Counted from the stretch's first letter, positions 12,401 to 24,210 are shown. The stretch is DNA of 64,000 bases from Ehretia macrophylla (GCA_037974665.1 CM075783.1:19624762-19688761); one strand, 5' to 3'. Made by a program: numbers and translations. The notes: generated by a model not told the origin, from the sequence alone.

Positions 12401-13895
12401 TGTATACCGACTGCTAGTTGGTTGCTAGCCAAATCTTTGGGGAATTTGAGGCCAAAGATGCTTCCATGGTGGCTTATCTCAATAAGGTCAAGGACTTGAC
12501 CTCGAAATTTGAAAGGTTCTCCATACAGCAGATTCCGAGAGAGGAAAATACGAAAGTTGATGCCTTATCAAAATTGGCTGTGGGAGAAAACTGACCCACC
12601 TTGGTCCATGTAGAAGAAATTTCCTAGCCTAGCATTAAGGTAGGAAATCGGGAAGTGGCCGAGATAACCACGAGCCCAGATTGGATTCGGTCAATCATAG
12701 ACTACTTGGAGGTTGGTATAGTCCCGAAAGATTAGAAGGAAGCTCGAAAAATTGAAAAATAGGTCTCAAGGTTTGTCATAATTGTGGGTCAGCTTTACAA
12801 AAGGGCTTATACCTGGCCTCTTTTAAAATGCGTAGGGCCCGATGAAAGAAACTACCTTCTTAGATAAATCCACGAATGAATATTTGGAAATCACCTGCCG
12901 GCAAAGCCCTCACAAAGAATGCATTAAGGCAAGGCTACTTTTGGCCGATCTTAGAACAGGATGCCAAAGATTATGTGAAAAATGCGATATCTGCCAGAGA
13001 TTCGACAAGATCTAGAGGAAACCCGCAATAGACCTGTCGGTGATGTTGAGTTCGTGGTCGTTCTATCAGTGGGGGTTGGACGTCATTGGTCTGTTACCAA
13101 ACAGTCTCGAGCAGAAGAAGCATGCTTTCGTAGCCGTCGATTATTTTACCAAGTGGCCTGAGGCTGAAGGTGTAGCAAGAATAACTAAAAAGGCAGCTTG
13201 GGATTTCGTATGGAAAAATATCATCTGTCGATGCGGAGTGCCTAAGGTTATAATCATTGACCATGACAAACAATTCGATAGTACATATTTCCGAGAAAAA
13301 TGTGCTGAAATTGGAATCAACCTTAGATTCTCATCTATTGCTTATCCCTAAAGTAATGGACAGGTCGAAAGAACTAACCATATTATTTTGTGGGGTTTGA
13401 AAACAAAGCTGGACGATGCAAATCCTTCCCGAGGTATTATGGGCTCAACGTACCACCATCAGCTCAGCAACGGGAGAGTCACCTTTCGAACTGACCTTCG
13501 ATACTCAAGCAGTGCTTCCAGTGGAGATCGGGTCCCCCACTAGTAGGACCCTCCACTATGATCCCGAAATAAACGGATCCCAAATCCGAGAAGAGTCAGA
13601 CCTGGCTGAAGAGTTGCGTGCCAAAACTCAAGTCCGAATGTTAGCTGGAAAAGCCGCCATGGAGCGAGCCTTTGCCAAACAAGTCAAGTCAAAATCTATT
13701 AAGGTCGGCAATCTGGTCCTACAACGGGACATCCTTTTGCCACACTCTGAAGTCAAGCTCTTCCCATCTTGGGAAGAGCCATACGAAATTGTAAAACAAA
13801 TTCGACCTAGAACCCTTTACCTTCGTAACAATTACGGGAAACAGCTCAAGAATGCTTGGCATGCGGAGCATCTCAAGCGTTATTTTGTGTAAGGC
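9483..13895 (+). mobile_element. TAT gag-pol region (fossil)
   Basis: Recognisable blocks on the plus strand are the gag C-terminal part (about 9.5-9.9 kb, GLRSGPL followed by a Lys/Gln-rich tail), aspartic protease (about 10.2-10.5 kb, MDTGSSAEVI), reverse transcriptase (about 10.9-11.8 kb), RNase H (about 11.8-12.6 kb) and integrase (about 12.8-13.9 kb, DVIGLLPNS and FTKWPEAEGV). The order and sequence character match the TAT clade. The region is a fossil with many breaks and cannot make a polyprotein. Confidence 0.85.
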
Positions 13896-14040
13896 CCCAG
13901 AGCCAACTATATCATTTTGTAAAGCCCCGAGCTTAAGTACACACGATAAGATATTCAATACAATTACAAATTTGTATGCACGTGTCAATGTTGTCAGTTT
14001 AAGGATGTAAATACTCTTATCGATTAGAACTAAGATTAAC

Positions 14041-14213
14041 CAACTTGGATTCACAATTCCAATTGGTCTTAATCAACATAGTTTGATTCATTTGAACCAA
14101 CTCGGATTCCAATTCCAATTATGTCTTAATCAACATAGTTTGATTCATTTTTACCAACTTGGATTCACAATTCGAATTCGATCTAATCAACATCAATTGA
14201 TTCGTTTACTAGC
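14041..14213 (+). repeat. ~58-bp tandem repeat in the TAT 3' region
   Basis: Three diverged units start near 14041, 14098 and 14156. Each reads like caacttggattcacaattcc followed by a taatcaacatagtttgattc block. TAT/Ogre elements are known to carry tandem repeats in the untranslated region between pol and the 3' LTR, and this fits that pattern. Confidence 0.8.
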
Positions 14214-14420
14214 TCGAACTGAAAAGTTCAACTCGGTTAAATTAACATATTGGTTTGTTAATTTGGTTCCACTACATTAATTAGTTTTAATTCAAGTGGA
14301 TCAAGCTCAAAAGCAATACAAAATACATCAAATTAAGGAATGAAACATGGTCATTTCATTAATTGATAAAGTTTTACAAGGAAGCTTGTATCGGGCATAT
14401 TACAAAAAAAAAGAGCCTAT

Positions 14421-17400
14421 CTAAGGCATGGGAGTGACGGATACTGCACCATCGCCTGCAGCTTGGACCCCATCCTCAGGGGATTCATCCCTACTCTGCT
14501 CCATACTATTCCTGATATAGGCCATCAACTTTTGGCCCTCCGTCCTCAGGTCAGAGGGAAGCCCGAGAATATGGAAAAACTTTGGTAGAGGGGCTTCCAG
14601 AATCTCCAAAAAGTCAGTCTGGCCTCAGAAGAAGTATTCCAGCTTGGCAAACTTGACCATCAATTCGCCCTCCTTCATCAGCCAACTTACGCCCGCGTTG
14701 CTGTCCTTGAAGGCTTCTACCGCATTCTCTCCCTCAGGCCCGACCTTTTCTTTGAACTCCGAGAGGCTGGTCTCGGTTTCATACTTCTTATTCTTGTACT
14801 TCGCCATATCGTTGTTAGCTTGAGTCCTTTGGGACCTCTCTCGCTCGAGTTCCTCTTCTTTGGACTGCAACTCCTTTTTGAGCTAGTCAATTTTATCGTT
14901 GTCCTTCTTATACCTTTTTTGGCCTCTTCTCTCTGCGACTCTAGCTCAGCCTGAGCTTCTGTATATCTGAAGTCTAATCGGAATAGTAAAACTGCACCTT
15001 TCGGATAAGGCTAAGAACATAGAGAAAGTAGGACTCAATCTGAAAAAGAAAAGATAAGGGAGAGTCAGGTAAGACATCACAATCCAAAAAATTAAAGAAA
15101 CAAGGGGCGGCTACTCACCATGGCCGCATCAGTCCTTAAGTTGAGGACGATCTGGTCACGTTCGATGGGGACAGATGTATCAATCACCCGATCCTTCTTG
15201 GATCGGACCACCTTTGCTATTTTTTTCTTACCCGTCTTTTGGGGGCGAGGTCTCTTCTTTGACTCTGTTCTGGCGATCGGGCGCTCAGCGATCACCTCGC
15301 TTGACACCTTCTTCATAGAGGAAGACTCCTGGGTCTTATTCTCCTTTGAAGAGACCTTTGTCCCCCTCTCAGTCTCATGGCCATTTGACCTCTTCTCGGG
15401 TGCCGAGCCCTCTCTACTCATTGCGGCTGATAAGAATGCAAAATGTCATATTTCTCTCTATTAATGTTTAATCTTTTACACTTATTTGATGCCAAAAATT
15501 ATTCATTATTTTTATATTTTGATTTAGGATGCAAATGGAGGCGTTAAGTACAAAACGAAGTTAAATCGCGCAATTCTGGACAACTCCGACATTGTTACAT
15601 TTTTTGGGTATAACTCTCTTATCCAAACTCCAATTAAGGCGATTAAAGATGTTCTGGAAAGCCAAGAAGAAGATCTACAACTTTTATGTTTTGAGTTTTG
15701 AGAAATAAAGGCTGCATCAAATCCAAAATTGAACGTAAAGTTGCTATACCTATGCTGTTTAAGGTTCTCGAATGTTCTTTATCTAGAAACTTCTAGTTGA
15801 TGGTGGAGGATGTGGTGCATGAAAATTCTAGCTATTTTAGCTATCCTAATTGTATTAGGACTTTTTTTAATTGTTTTAGGCTTTCCTAGTTATATTAAGA
15901 GTTTACTTCGCCTTTAATATTTTCTTATTCTATTTAGATTAGGATTCCATTATCTTAGGGGATTTGGTAGGCTTCACAAACTATAAATAAGGGGAGAAAT
16001 CATAAGATTTGGACCACCTCTTTTTCTTTCCCTTTTTCTCCTTCGAAATTTCTTCATGGCTCTGTGTGGCTAAACTTTTATTCTTGGTCGAAGGAAATTG
16101 AAGCCTCGGAATCAAGAAAACTGTGAGATCTAATTAGTTTTTACTATTCAATTTATGCTTTAAGTATTGAATGTTCTTCTATTTTATTTATATAATTCTT
16201 TTGTTTAATTGCTAGTGTGGCCAACTAGTTTATTATTCGTTATAATCTATTGCTAAGTTAGATATCAAATCTATAATTGTTCGATCCCTCTAATTTGTGA
16301 AGCAACTAAGATTTAATAATTTGCTGCATCAGAGATTATTAGATTTTAGGAAGAACGTTCAACTAAATTAAATGCAACCGCTTGTGCTTATGTTGTTTAG
16401 CTTCATCGATCTCTCTAATTCTTAAGGCTGCTACTAGATTAAACATTTAGCGTGTGTCTGAGGTTGTTTAGTGGTTAGGGTTAATTAGGTCGCATGTATT
16501 CTAATTAACTACGACTAAGGAGAGATAGGAAAATAATTCCAATGGTGAATTTTTAAAGTTTGAATTGATATATACTTGCATCAATGATCAGCTACAAGAT
16601 TCCGATGGTGGATGTTGACTCAGACCAAGATTCGTCTTCTTGATTAAATTCGATATTTTTTTAATTTCAGTAATTTTTCTTAAGTTTTCTTTATATACTC
16701 AAACCCCCCCAACCTTGTTTACGTAACACAAATTAGGCTAGGTACTTTATGTGGGAACGATCCTTATTCACACTACTACATATATTTTTCAGAGTACAGG
16801 TTTTATTTTTGGTTGCCTACAACAGCATACCAATGACTTCCCTTCTCATGATGAAGGCTCTCTCTCCAATTGTCGACATTCCTGAAAGGTCAAAAAGTTA
16901 GAAGAATCAGATAAAGATAAGCTCGGGGAACATGTGGTAGGGAGGTCAGATCCGATTCTAAGATTAACCTTTTGCTTGATCTTCTTCCTCATCATCTAAA
17001 TCAGAGAGTAAACCAGGATGTTCCTCGATCAGGTCGTGCATCCGACCAAACAGCTTAGATTCCCAAATCTTGTCCCACTTAAGGACACTCTCAATATCTA
17101 TTAACTAATTCGGGCCCGGTTTGAGTTCCTCTACATCTTTGCTTTTCGAATCAGATAGCGCTGGTTGGTCGTTGAGCTTTTTCTTCAAGGATGGGGTCAA
17201 CTCCCTCCTATACCCCGTGACGTCTGAGTACTCTATCCAGTAGTACTTATTATGTCAACCCTTGTTGAAAGACTTCCACTTAATAAAGAGGGTCAGGTCC
17301 TTCCTGGCCGCGAAGTAAAACCACCCTAGCTGCTTAGGGTTAGCCTTACAAGTATAAAAATATTTGAATAGAGTAAGGGTCGGCTTCACACCCACCTCCT

Positions 17401-18293
17401 GGCAGTACACATAGAATGCCATGATCATAGCCCAGCCATTGAGAGCCACCTGGCCTGGGCTAAGCTCAAAGTAATCCAACATGGAAGTAATGAAGCTCGG
17501 GAAGGATAACTGGATAATGTCAAAGGTCACGTCATAAATTGTGAAGTGGCCAACGGGTGGATTGCACACATGGTCAAACTGACCTAGTATCTTCAATCTA
17601 TAATTGTGATCGACTGACCAATTCTTCAACCTGCCGTTTAGTAGTGATTTGGTAGTGAGGCACTCACGTTGGCAGCAGGCAAAAATTTGCTGGATTTTCT
17701 TCCCCCGACCAGAGGAACCACTGGCAATATGAGACCGAGGTTGCAGGATGGCCTTCATTTGCTTGATATTTGCCACCTTGGCTCTGAAAACCTCGGTTAT
17801 GTACTTATGGGGCAATGCAAGACCCTCCAGTTGATTCAGTGGTGAGCCATCCCTGGCCTCGCCACACTCGTTCAGGTTGGACAAAGGATCCTTTTTGGCT
17901 TCCTCTTGAACCTTCCAGACTTCTACAACTTCATACTCATCATTACTCCCAGCCTGAGCCTGCTGGTGTTTCGACTCCTCCTCTTGAGAAATGCTCGAAT
18001 CGCCGTCATTCGGACTTCTCTCTTAGGATGACTCCGAGTTAAAAGGGTTCTCCTCACCTCCCCCATATGACCTGACCTCCATCACCTGGGAATCCTCGGA
18101 CTCTGACCTCCCCATTTGTTTAAGTATGAAATAACATGTACAATAACTAAAGGGAGTCGGGACATACCTAATGGATATCAAGGTTTGGTGGACCGAGTTG
18201 ATGGAATTGAGCTATAGACTCCGAGCTCACAGATGCCCAAGCTTCTAGTTCACCGCGCTTAACTTTCCAAGCTTGAATATCTTCTGAAGTCAT
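14421..18293 (-). mobile_element. Antisense coding relics in the TAT element (aORF)
   Basis: On the minus strand, opposite to gag-pol, two coding-like zones remain. The zone at about 17.9-17.25 kb contains PSFITSMLDYFELSPGQVAL and GWFYFAARKDLTLF. This resembles the plant 'putative gypsy-type transposon' domain (Pfam PF04195 type), which is often encoded antisense in TAT elements. The zone at about 15.4-14.4 kb is Lys/Arg-rich, then a coiled-coil-like segment (KEEELERERSQRTQ). A minus-strand ATG lies at 18293, about 50 bp after an antisense TATA box. The role of these proteins is unknown. The reading frame is broken in several places and interrupted by an insertion at 15428-16824. Confidence 0.65.
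15428..16824 (+). mobile_element. Probable solo-LTR-like insertion inside the TAT element
   Basis: About 1.4 kb of non-coding, AT-rich sequence separates the two antisense coding zones. It starts tgataagaatgcaaaatgtc and ends gttgcctacaaca, that is TG...CA. The right part has the phrase gtgggaacgatccttattca, which I associate with LTR ends of large plant gypsy elements. Flanking 5-mers (gcggc and gcata) agree at only two positions, so the exact edges and the solo-LTR label are uncertain. Confidence 0.45.
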
Positions 18294-18340
18294 GGAAACT
18301 TGGATGCAAAAGGTGAAATAAATTTCGAGGCAGGGGAACC

Positions 18341-18351
18341 CTATTTATAGG
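18341..18351 (-). promoter_or_regulatory. Antisense TATA box in the TAT element
   Basis: On the minus strand the sequence reads cctataaatagggttcc, a near-ideal plant TATA box. It lies about 50 bp upstream of the antisense ATG at 18293 and outside the 3' LTR (which begins at 18537). It would drive transcription of the antisense reading frame separately from the LTR promoter. Confidence 0.6.
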
Positions 18352-18536
18352 TGAAAAGTGTAACTATCTCGAGAATGTCAAACGTTGCGTCTTGTCAGTG
18401 TTAAGGCATGACGTATCGGCCCCTCAAGAACGATATCCACATGATGTGGCATCTACCCTTAGTTGGTCCCTCTTAGCTTGGGAATGCCTACCGCCTGTCT
18501 AGACCCCCTTCCAGATCTCGACCTGGGGGAGAGGAT

Positions 18537-19032
18537 TGACAAAGGAGACCTCGAGCTGAAGATGACATAATCGGGTCGTATGCCTACTTGAAGCGTCCGA
18601 CCGGACCCAAACTAGACCCGAGTGAACCCCAACAATTATGCCAGCCTTTCCGATGGGACATAAAGCAAATGCGCACTACTCGGACCAGCGGGTAACAACT
18701 TTATCCGTTGGGTAATAGCTTTGTCCACTAGATATATGGCGCGAGCAGCTGATGGTGTGTTGGGCAGTATTACACATTAAATACTACTTGAACCAAGATT
18801 AGTATAAATAGAGCTCATCCCTGCATTTATGAAGGTAACTCGCACATTTAATACAGTCAACTACCATATCCAGCTTGGACAAACTAATCATTCTTGTACC
18901 CGAGGTGACAACTTGGATCATTACCCCATATTTTCTTTATGTTTGCTTGTGCAGGATCGAAGCCCGACCAAAAAATCACCTCGGCCAGACGCGAGGCACC
19001 CGATTTCAATTGTTGGGATCTCATCCTTAACA
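18537..19032 (+). repeat. 3' LTR of the TAT element
   Basis: A 496-bp LTR runs from tgacaaagg to cttaaca. A purine-rich tract (gggggagaggat, about 18525-18536) sits right before it, as expected of a polypurine tract. A sense TATA box (agtataaatagagc) lies near 18800. The target duplication gctac follows at 19033-19037. Confidence 0.85.
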
Positions 19033-19038
19033 GCTACC

Positions 19039-19704
19039 TTAGTCTCTAAAGGGTTCAGAGTAGCAGTGGATAAGAACTCATTGTGATTAAAGTTTCTAGA
19101 TTTAAACTTATATTCTCTCGTCACAAATATTATTTGACATTTGACTGATTTGGTACATTTATTGGCACACATCGTTACACCAAGGGGTTATAACCTTAGG
19201 ATAGATCCAAATAATTGTTTAAAATGAGTTCCTTATTGGTATGACTTGACACTTCAACCCCAAGCTAAGGAACAATCATCCCTTGAGGACTTTCTGGGGT
19301 AATTGAGGGATTTCCTGACTAATAAGAGCCTACCTTTAAGGCTAGTAATTAGGTCGGGCATGTGCGTTCGAGCTCATTCTTACACATTGCAGGCCTAAGG
19401 TTGGTCGCCTCAAGTACCTGCCATACGTCGTTAAGATGTCCCAAGGTCCTCTGAGAGAGGACTACCCAATGGATCTCCACAATCAATAAAATCCCGGCCC
19501 AAGAACATAGTAATCCTTGGCGTGCAAGTAACATTGTGAATAGTTATCCATAAATTTGAAAAACTAGGAAGGTAAGTCCAATATAAATATCCCATCACAT
19601 AAATGATAACTCATTCTACCCTAAACTCTCTTTCCTTACATGCATAAACCCTTCCAATCAATAGATTATTGACTTAAATGTTAGAGCTATCCCTTGAAAT
19701 TAAG
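19039..19704 (+). repeat. Segmental duplication unit, left copy (part 2)
   Basis: Sequence collinear with 36343-36998 resumes here after the nested insertions. By eye, identity is only about 85% near the junction. No gene was seen; scattered reading frames are not conserved between the two copies. Confidence 0.8.
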
Positions 19705-19971
19705 CTCACATTGTTCCTTTTTGTAGGTTCCCAACTCAAGGGTCTATCGAAAGCTGCTCATCGAGGTTTTATCTCAACACTTATCATAAATAAAAACGAT
19801 GAAGTTCAGAGAGGCATTGGATTCCTTTTTGACTCTTCCATTATGTGATCTTCAACATATCGATGCGACGTTGATAAATGAAATGGAAATGAACAAGGTT
19901 TTGATATCGGATGAAACGTCAGCTGACGTAGCTTTAGTATCATAAGTCTTTTACTAGGTAAATGATCATGT
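19705..19971. other. No feature seen
   Basis: Unique-looking sequence lies between the end of the segmental unit and the next CACTA end. No coding or repeat signal was recognised. Confidence 0.4.
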
Positions 19972-21690
19972 CACTACAACAAAAATGGGTCTCGGCGACG
20001 GGTCGTTGCTGGCGAGGGCTCGGCGAGAAAGGTCTTGCTCTCGCCTATTTGTCGAAGGCGGGCTCTTGCCATCGCATATTCGGTGAGGGTCGGCTCTTCC
20101 TCTCGCCGATTCGGTGAGGGCCGGTTCTTGCCCTCACCGAATCGGCGAAGGCCAAATCTTGCCCTTATCGAATCGGTGAGGGCCGGCTCTTGCCCTTGCC
20201 GAATCGGCTAGGGCCGGTTCTTGCCCTCACCGAATCTGAGATGGCCACCTCTTACCCTCGCTGATTCAGCGAGGGACAGGGATTTCCATCGCCGAATCGA
20301 CCATCCCTTGCCAAATTTGATTAATAAATAAAACCCTAAATAAAAAATTTAAAACAATTAAAAATTTTAAAAAATCTAAATAAAAACCCCTAATTAAAAA
20401 AATATAATTAATAAATCCTAATTAAACAACCCTAATTCAAAAAAAACCTAATTAAATCTATAAAAAAACTTAATTACAAAACAAAATAAAATAAAACCCT
20501 AAATATAAAAGCCTCACTTCCCTTTTCTTTCCCCATTTCAGCCGCCTCCCTCACCATCCACCTACCCTCCACCCCACGCCCCGTCCCCCACCTATCCCTG
20601 ACCCCACCCCCCGTCCCCTACCTACCCCCCACCCCACAGCGCCCCCCATTCCGCGACCCCCACATACATGTTGTATATATGTATAGATCTATATACATAT
20701 ATATACATTATATATATTTATAACATATTTTTTTTTTGTTTTTTAATGTCTATTTTTTATGTTTTATTTTTTAATTTTTTTTTAATTTGTTTTGGTGGTG
20801 TTGTAAGTTTTTTTTTTTCATTTTTAATTAGTTTTTCTGTTGAACTCTTTCCATTGTAAGTAGCGGCTTCGGCGTGAAGAGAATAAGGAAAAAAGAAAAG
20901 AAAAGAAAAGAAGAAAGAACAGCAGCATACCCGACGGGTAAAGAAAGGAGGAGAGGGGAAGAAGAAAGAAAAGACTAGATTTGCTCACCCTCTAGCTCAA
21001 ACTTGGCATTTCTAACTAATTGGAGGTGAAAGGTTGCATATTTGTGTATTTTCCTTGATTTTCTGTTAGTGGATAGCTTATATAAAAATTGATTTGAGTT
21101 AAATTTATGCTTTGATTTCTTACCAGTGCTTGAAAGATTGTCAAAGAATTTAGTTAAGCTTATCACTAGTTTTCAAAGATTGAATACTTGAGAATGCTTG
21201 CATAAGAGTTAAAAAAAAAGGGTGGGGGGGGGGGGGGGGGGGGGGGTGTTTAGTGTGTGTTTGAAATGGGAAGGGCGCTGGCTGCCAGTGCCGGCGTGGG
21301 TTGCTCGCCGCCGGCGCTGGTGGCCTGATCAGCACCGGCAGACTATTGGGCTGCCGTCTTTTTATTTTTTATTTTATTTTCCTTCCCTTGTCAACTATGT
21401 AAGGTGTTAATTTTGTAAGTGGTTTATTATTGTTTTGCGGTGTGTAGAATTTTTGAACTATTGTTTGAAGTTAAAGCTTATAATTTGGAAATAGTTGGCT
21501 AATTGAAAGGTTCTTACTTGGGTCGGTTAAGCTGGTTTGTGATTAGCTATTGATTTTAGTAGTTTAGTTATTGATTTGTATAACTAGCTAATCATAAATT
21601 GAGTTAGTAGATATTTGTATTTCATATGTCAGTTAGAATGTAGTCTTTACTGGAATGTTTAGTCATTAAATCTAGCTAGAACCTTATATA
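19972..21690 (+). mobile_element. CACTA-type transposon, left end and interior (truncated)
   Basis: The element starts cactacaacaaaaatggg. Subterminal repeats follow at about 20000-20310, built on inverted forms of cggtgagggccggytcttg and gccctcaccgaatcgg. The interior then runs through C-rich low-complexity sequence (about 20520-20660), T-rich sequence and a purine-rich block (about 20870-20980). This resembles the interior of the 48.1-kb CACTA element (C-rich at about 49.07-49.25 kb, purine-rich at about 49.67-49.73 kb), so the two are relatives. I found no right terminus before copy B, so the right boundary is a guess. No transposase was seen. Confidence 0.65.
21224..21246. repeat. Poly-G tract (23 G)
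   Basis: An uninterrupted G run, preceded by a run of nine A's and ggt, lies inside the truncated CACTA element. Its length may be unstable or a sequencing artefact. Confidence 0.95.
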
Positions 21691-21697
21691 TTGAATG

Positions 21698-22087
21698 TTA
21701 GCGTGGAAGAACGACATTGCGAAGCCAAAAGAATTGAGACATACCTATAAATAGAAAGCCTCTCCAGCAAAGATTCAACAGCAGGTCGGGCGAAAAACCT
21801 GCACCAAGTAAGATTGACACCAAGGAAAGATCTGCAAGGAAGTTTTCGAGTTCTTTTGGAACATATTCGATGCTTAGATCAGGTTCCATAACAGGTCGTA
21901 CAAAGAAGCCATAAAAAGTTGAAAAGCATGCAAGGAGATATATGCCCACTTCACGCATAAACAGAATGAATATGGGATCTGGGACAGAAGGGAAGTTAAC
22001 CTTATCCATAGCGAAAAGTGCAATTAATAAAGAGAGGTGGCTAATGATGGACCAAAAGTAGAAATACCGAATAGACGAAAATTCCAT
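21698..22087 (-). pseudogene. Membrane-protein family copy B, N-terminal stub
   Basis: The minus-strand frame begins MEFSSIRYFYFWSIISHLSL and contains STFYGFFVRPVMEPDLS, both signatures of this family (compare copy C residues 1-64). Similarity fades after about 90-100 residues and the frame closes at 129. The rest of the gene is absent; sequence to the left belongs to the CACTA fragment or its border. The promoter is intact, so a short peptide with two or three membrane segments could be expressed, but I infer a truncated copy. It is the only copy on the minus strand. Confidence 0.8.
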
Positions 22088-22194
22088 TTTTATTAATGTC
22101 AGCGAAAATGGAAGAGAATATTCAGTGTGATGAAAACTTTAAACTAAAAAACCTGGAAATTGAAGAGAGATCTAGGGGGGTAGTGTGGATTTCA

Positions 22195-22243
22195 GAACAA
22201 GGACTTTTTTTTATAACTCAAATGGCCTTGACATAAAACACGC
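22195..22243 (-). promoter_or_regulatory. Core promoter of copy B
   Basis: On the minus strand the order is gcgtgttttatgtcaaggcc, ggccatttgag, ttataaaaaaaagtcc. This matches the box order of copies A, C, D and E. The TATA box is about 125 bp before the ATG at 22087. Confidence 0.65.
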
Positions 22244-24029
22244 TTTTTCTTTCCAACTTTGACTTTGCTCACCGGGCAATTCGTTTTAGTTTGTCTCTTT
22301 TTGGTTACGCGGGATTAAAAGTTTGTAGTAATTAATTTATTAGACATTAGCGTTACCAGAAACACGGTTTATTGACATGATCCATACGTTTTATTGACGT
22401 GATAATCAGTAAATAAAATTAGAGTGATTCTAGCTCACAAATGACCAAAAAACATAATTTTTCTAGCCGAAGATGTTTCGTTGCTTAAATTTAACTTAAT
22501 TTTGACGGAAAAGATTGCGGAATAATTGTTTTTAAACGTCATCGATCAGGAAATATTATGGAGACTATTTCTATATATCACAAATTAAATAGCATTGACA
22601 TAAACTATGCTTCGGGTCAGGGTGATGAAATCAAAGACACAAATTTCCTATTCTTTGGTTGGTATTACAAATTCATAAAAAAACAGGGAAAACTAGTAGG
22701 ATAAAATCCACTTGATGAATGATAGAAAAGAAGAAAAATAACATCATTCTCAATAAAGCATCAATCTCGGAACCAAGCCTGACATGAATTAGGGGGGCGT
22801 AGGGCGGTAAGAGCCTCTTTCTTTCTAATTGCATGCACAACTTGACCTAATGAAGCTAACAATGTAACAGAAGTGTTTATAATTAAAAGAAATTGATCTT
22901 ATCAGGCAGTGTCGAATGGTGCAATACACAAGTGCGGTGGACCCCTTCCCCACCAAGTGTAACAGTGTGCGGGAATGGAACCCACTAGCATATGTGAGTC
23001 TTTTCTCATAATTAAATTTTTTAGAAGTTTCTTATAAGGCATTTGAAAGTGACATAAAATAGAACTTCAAGTTGGTCCTTCGGTGATAGTCATTTGTAAG
23101 TTACAATTAGGTGCAGATTTATTGGATATCTGATCATAACAGCATGGAAGTCCAATGGTCGTATTGCAGGAAAAAGTGAAATAGATATGGCAGTTAGTAG
23201 GATGAGATGTTTTTTAAGTTAATTGTTGAAAATCATAAGTCTTCAATAACTGCCAAAAAAAAAAATTAGTCTTCACAGTCCTCTTTTTCTTTTCAGACTT
23301 CTGTTTCTTCTTCCTTTCCTTCTTTTGGGAAAAGCTTAACTAAATTAATACAACAAAGTCCAATAATTAACTTTTGACTAGCAAGCTAAACCATGAACTG
23401 GAGAAAGTGAAAGAGATGACTAAACTAAGGACGAAGTGCTTGTTTGACAGCATAGATAAACAATGAAGATGACAAACATGGTGTTGTTAGGAAGGATCCT
23501 CAAATCAAGGAGGCTAGACCATGTAAACATTTTAAGTGAGAAATCCTTTTAGGAAAGCATTTATCACTTATTGGCTTGCCATTCAAACAACAGCTGAGAA
23601 TAGCCCAACTACAAGTAGTTATTGTAAATGTCATCCTGGTTTGTCATTTTCACAAATAAACCTAGGAACAATTTTGTCTTCTCTGTATTACTTATCTCTA
23701 AAGTAAACAATTTTATATGAGAAACTACTAAATTCATTCACTTGCTGCCGTACCTCTTTAATTTTTAGTTAATGTCTATCTTGTAGAGGTTCTCAAATCA
23801 GATTAATAAACAATTTCTAAGTTTTATCGTAAATATAATAGGTTACTTTCAGTTACATAAATCAATAGTTTAAACTGCACTAAAATGAAGACCACTTTCC
23901 TGTAAAAGTTTTCATTTTCACAAATAAACCTAGGACTTCACAATAATCCTATTATCAACTAAAGGGCATGTTGAAGTCTCCAAACTAGTAATACTCTATG
24001 TACAAGCCCTTAAAGGACCCTAATAATTA
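22244..24029 (-). repeat. Upstream flank of copy B, duplicated at 26.0-27.66 kb
   Basis: The part up to about 23.4 kb is collinear with 26000-27660. It shares acgcgggattaaaagtttgt, the tctagccgaagatgtttcgt stretch and the cttctgtttcttcttc block. The 23.45-23.67 kb part is the inverted counterpart of 5.58-5.92 kb. It is therefore a common upstream module of the array in opposite orientation. No coding sequence was seen. Confidence 0.75.
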
Positions 24030-24172
24030 AATAGATGAAAGTCAACCAAACTGTAGGGGAGACAATGACTACTTCTATAAGATTGACTAATCTTAACTAC
24101 CCAAACAAATAGCCGTCATGTTATTGGGTAATAAGTGAAATATATTAAGCACTATTTCTGTTTCCAAACCCC

Positions 24173-24210
<38 letters not shown>

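Larger units (their letters stand above)
9096..19032 (+). mobile_element. TAT-lineage Ty3-gypsy retroelement, old and broken
   Basis: This is an LTR retroelement of about 9.9 kb. The 5' LTR remnant starts at 9096 and the 3' LTR ends in aaca at 19032. The 5-bp target duplication gctac lies at 9091-9095 and 19033-19037. Plus-strand relics follow the order gag, protease, reverse transcriptase, RNase H, integrase. Antisense coding relics lie between pol and the 3' LTR, a known trait of many TAT elements. The polyprotein match (RGIEANPEKI, LTGRVAALSRF, DDMLVKS-type region, WGLDVIG integrase) is typical of the TAT/Ogre/Retand group. The element is broken, with well over ten breaks. The aligned LTR parts differ at about 14%, mostly transitions, which suggests something near ten million years (very approximate). 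It sits inside the MITE that starts at 8158. Confidence 0.85.

Noticed and set aside
22320-22345. ttgtagt-type sequence that could be a CACTA right end for the 19.97-kb element
   Set aside because: The same phrase occurs in the duplicated upstream flank at about 26.06 kb, so it belongs to the family flank and not to a transposon end.
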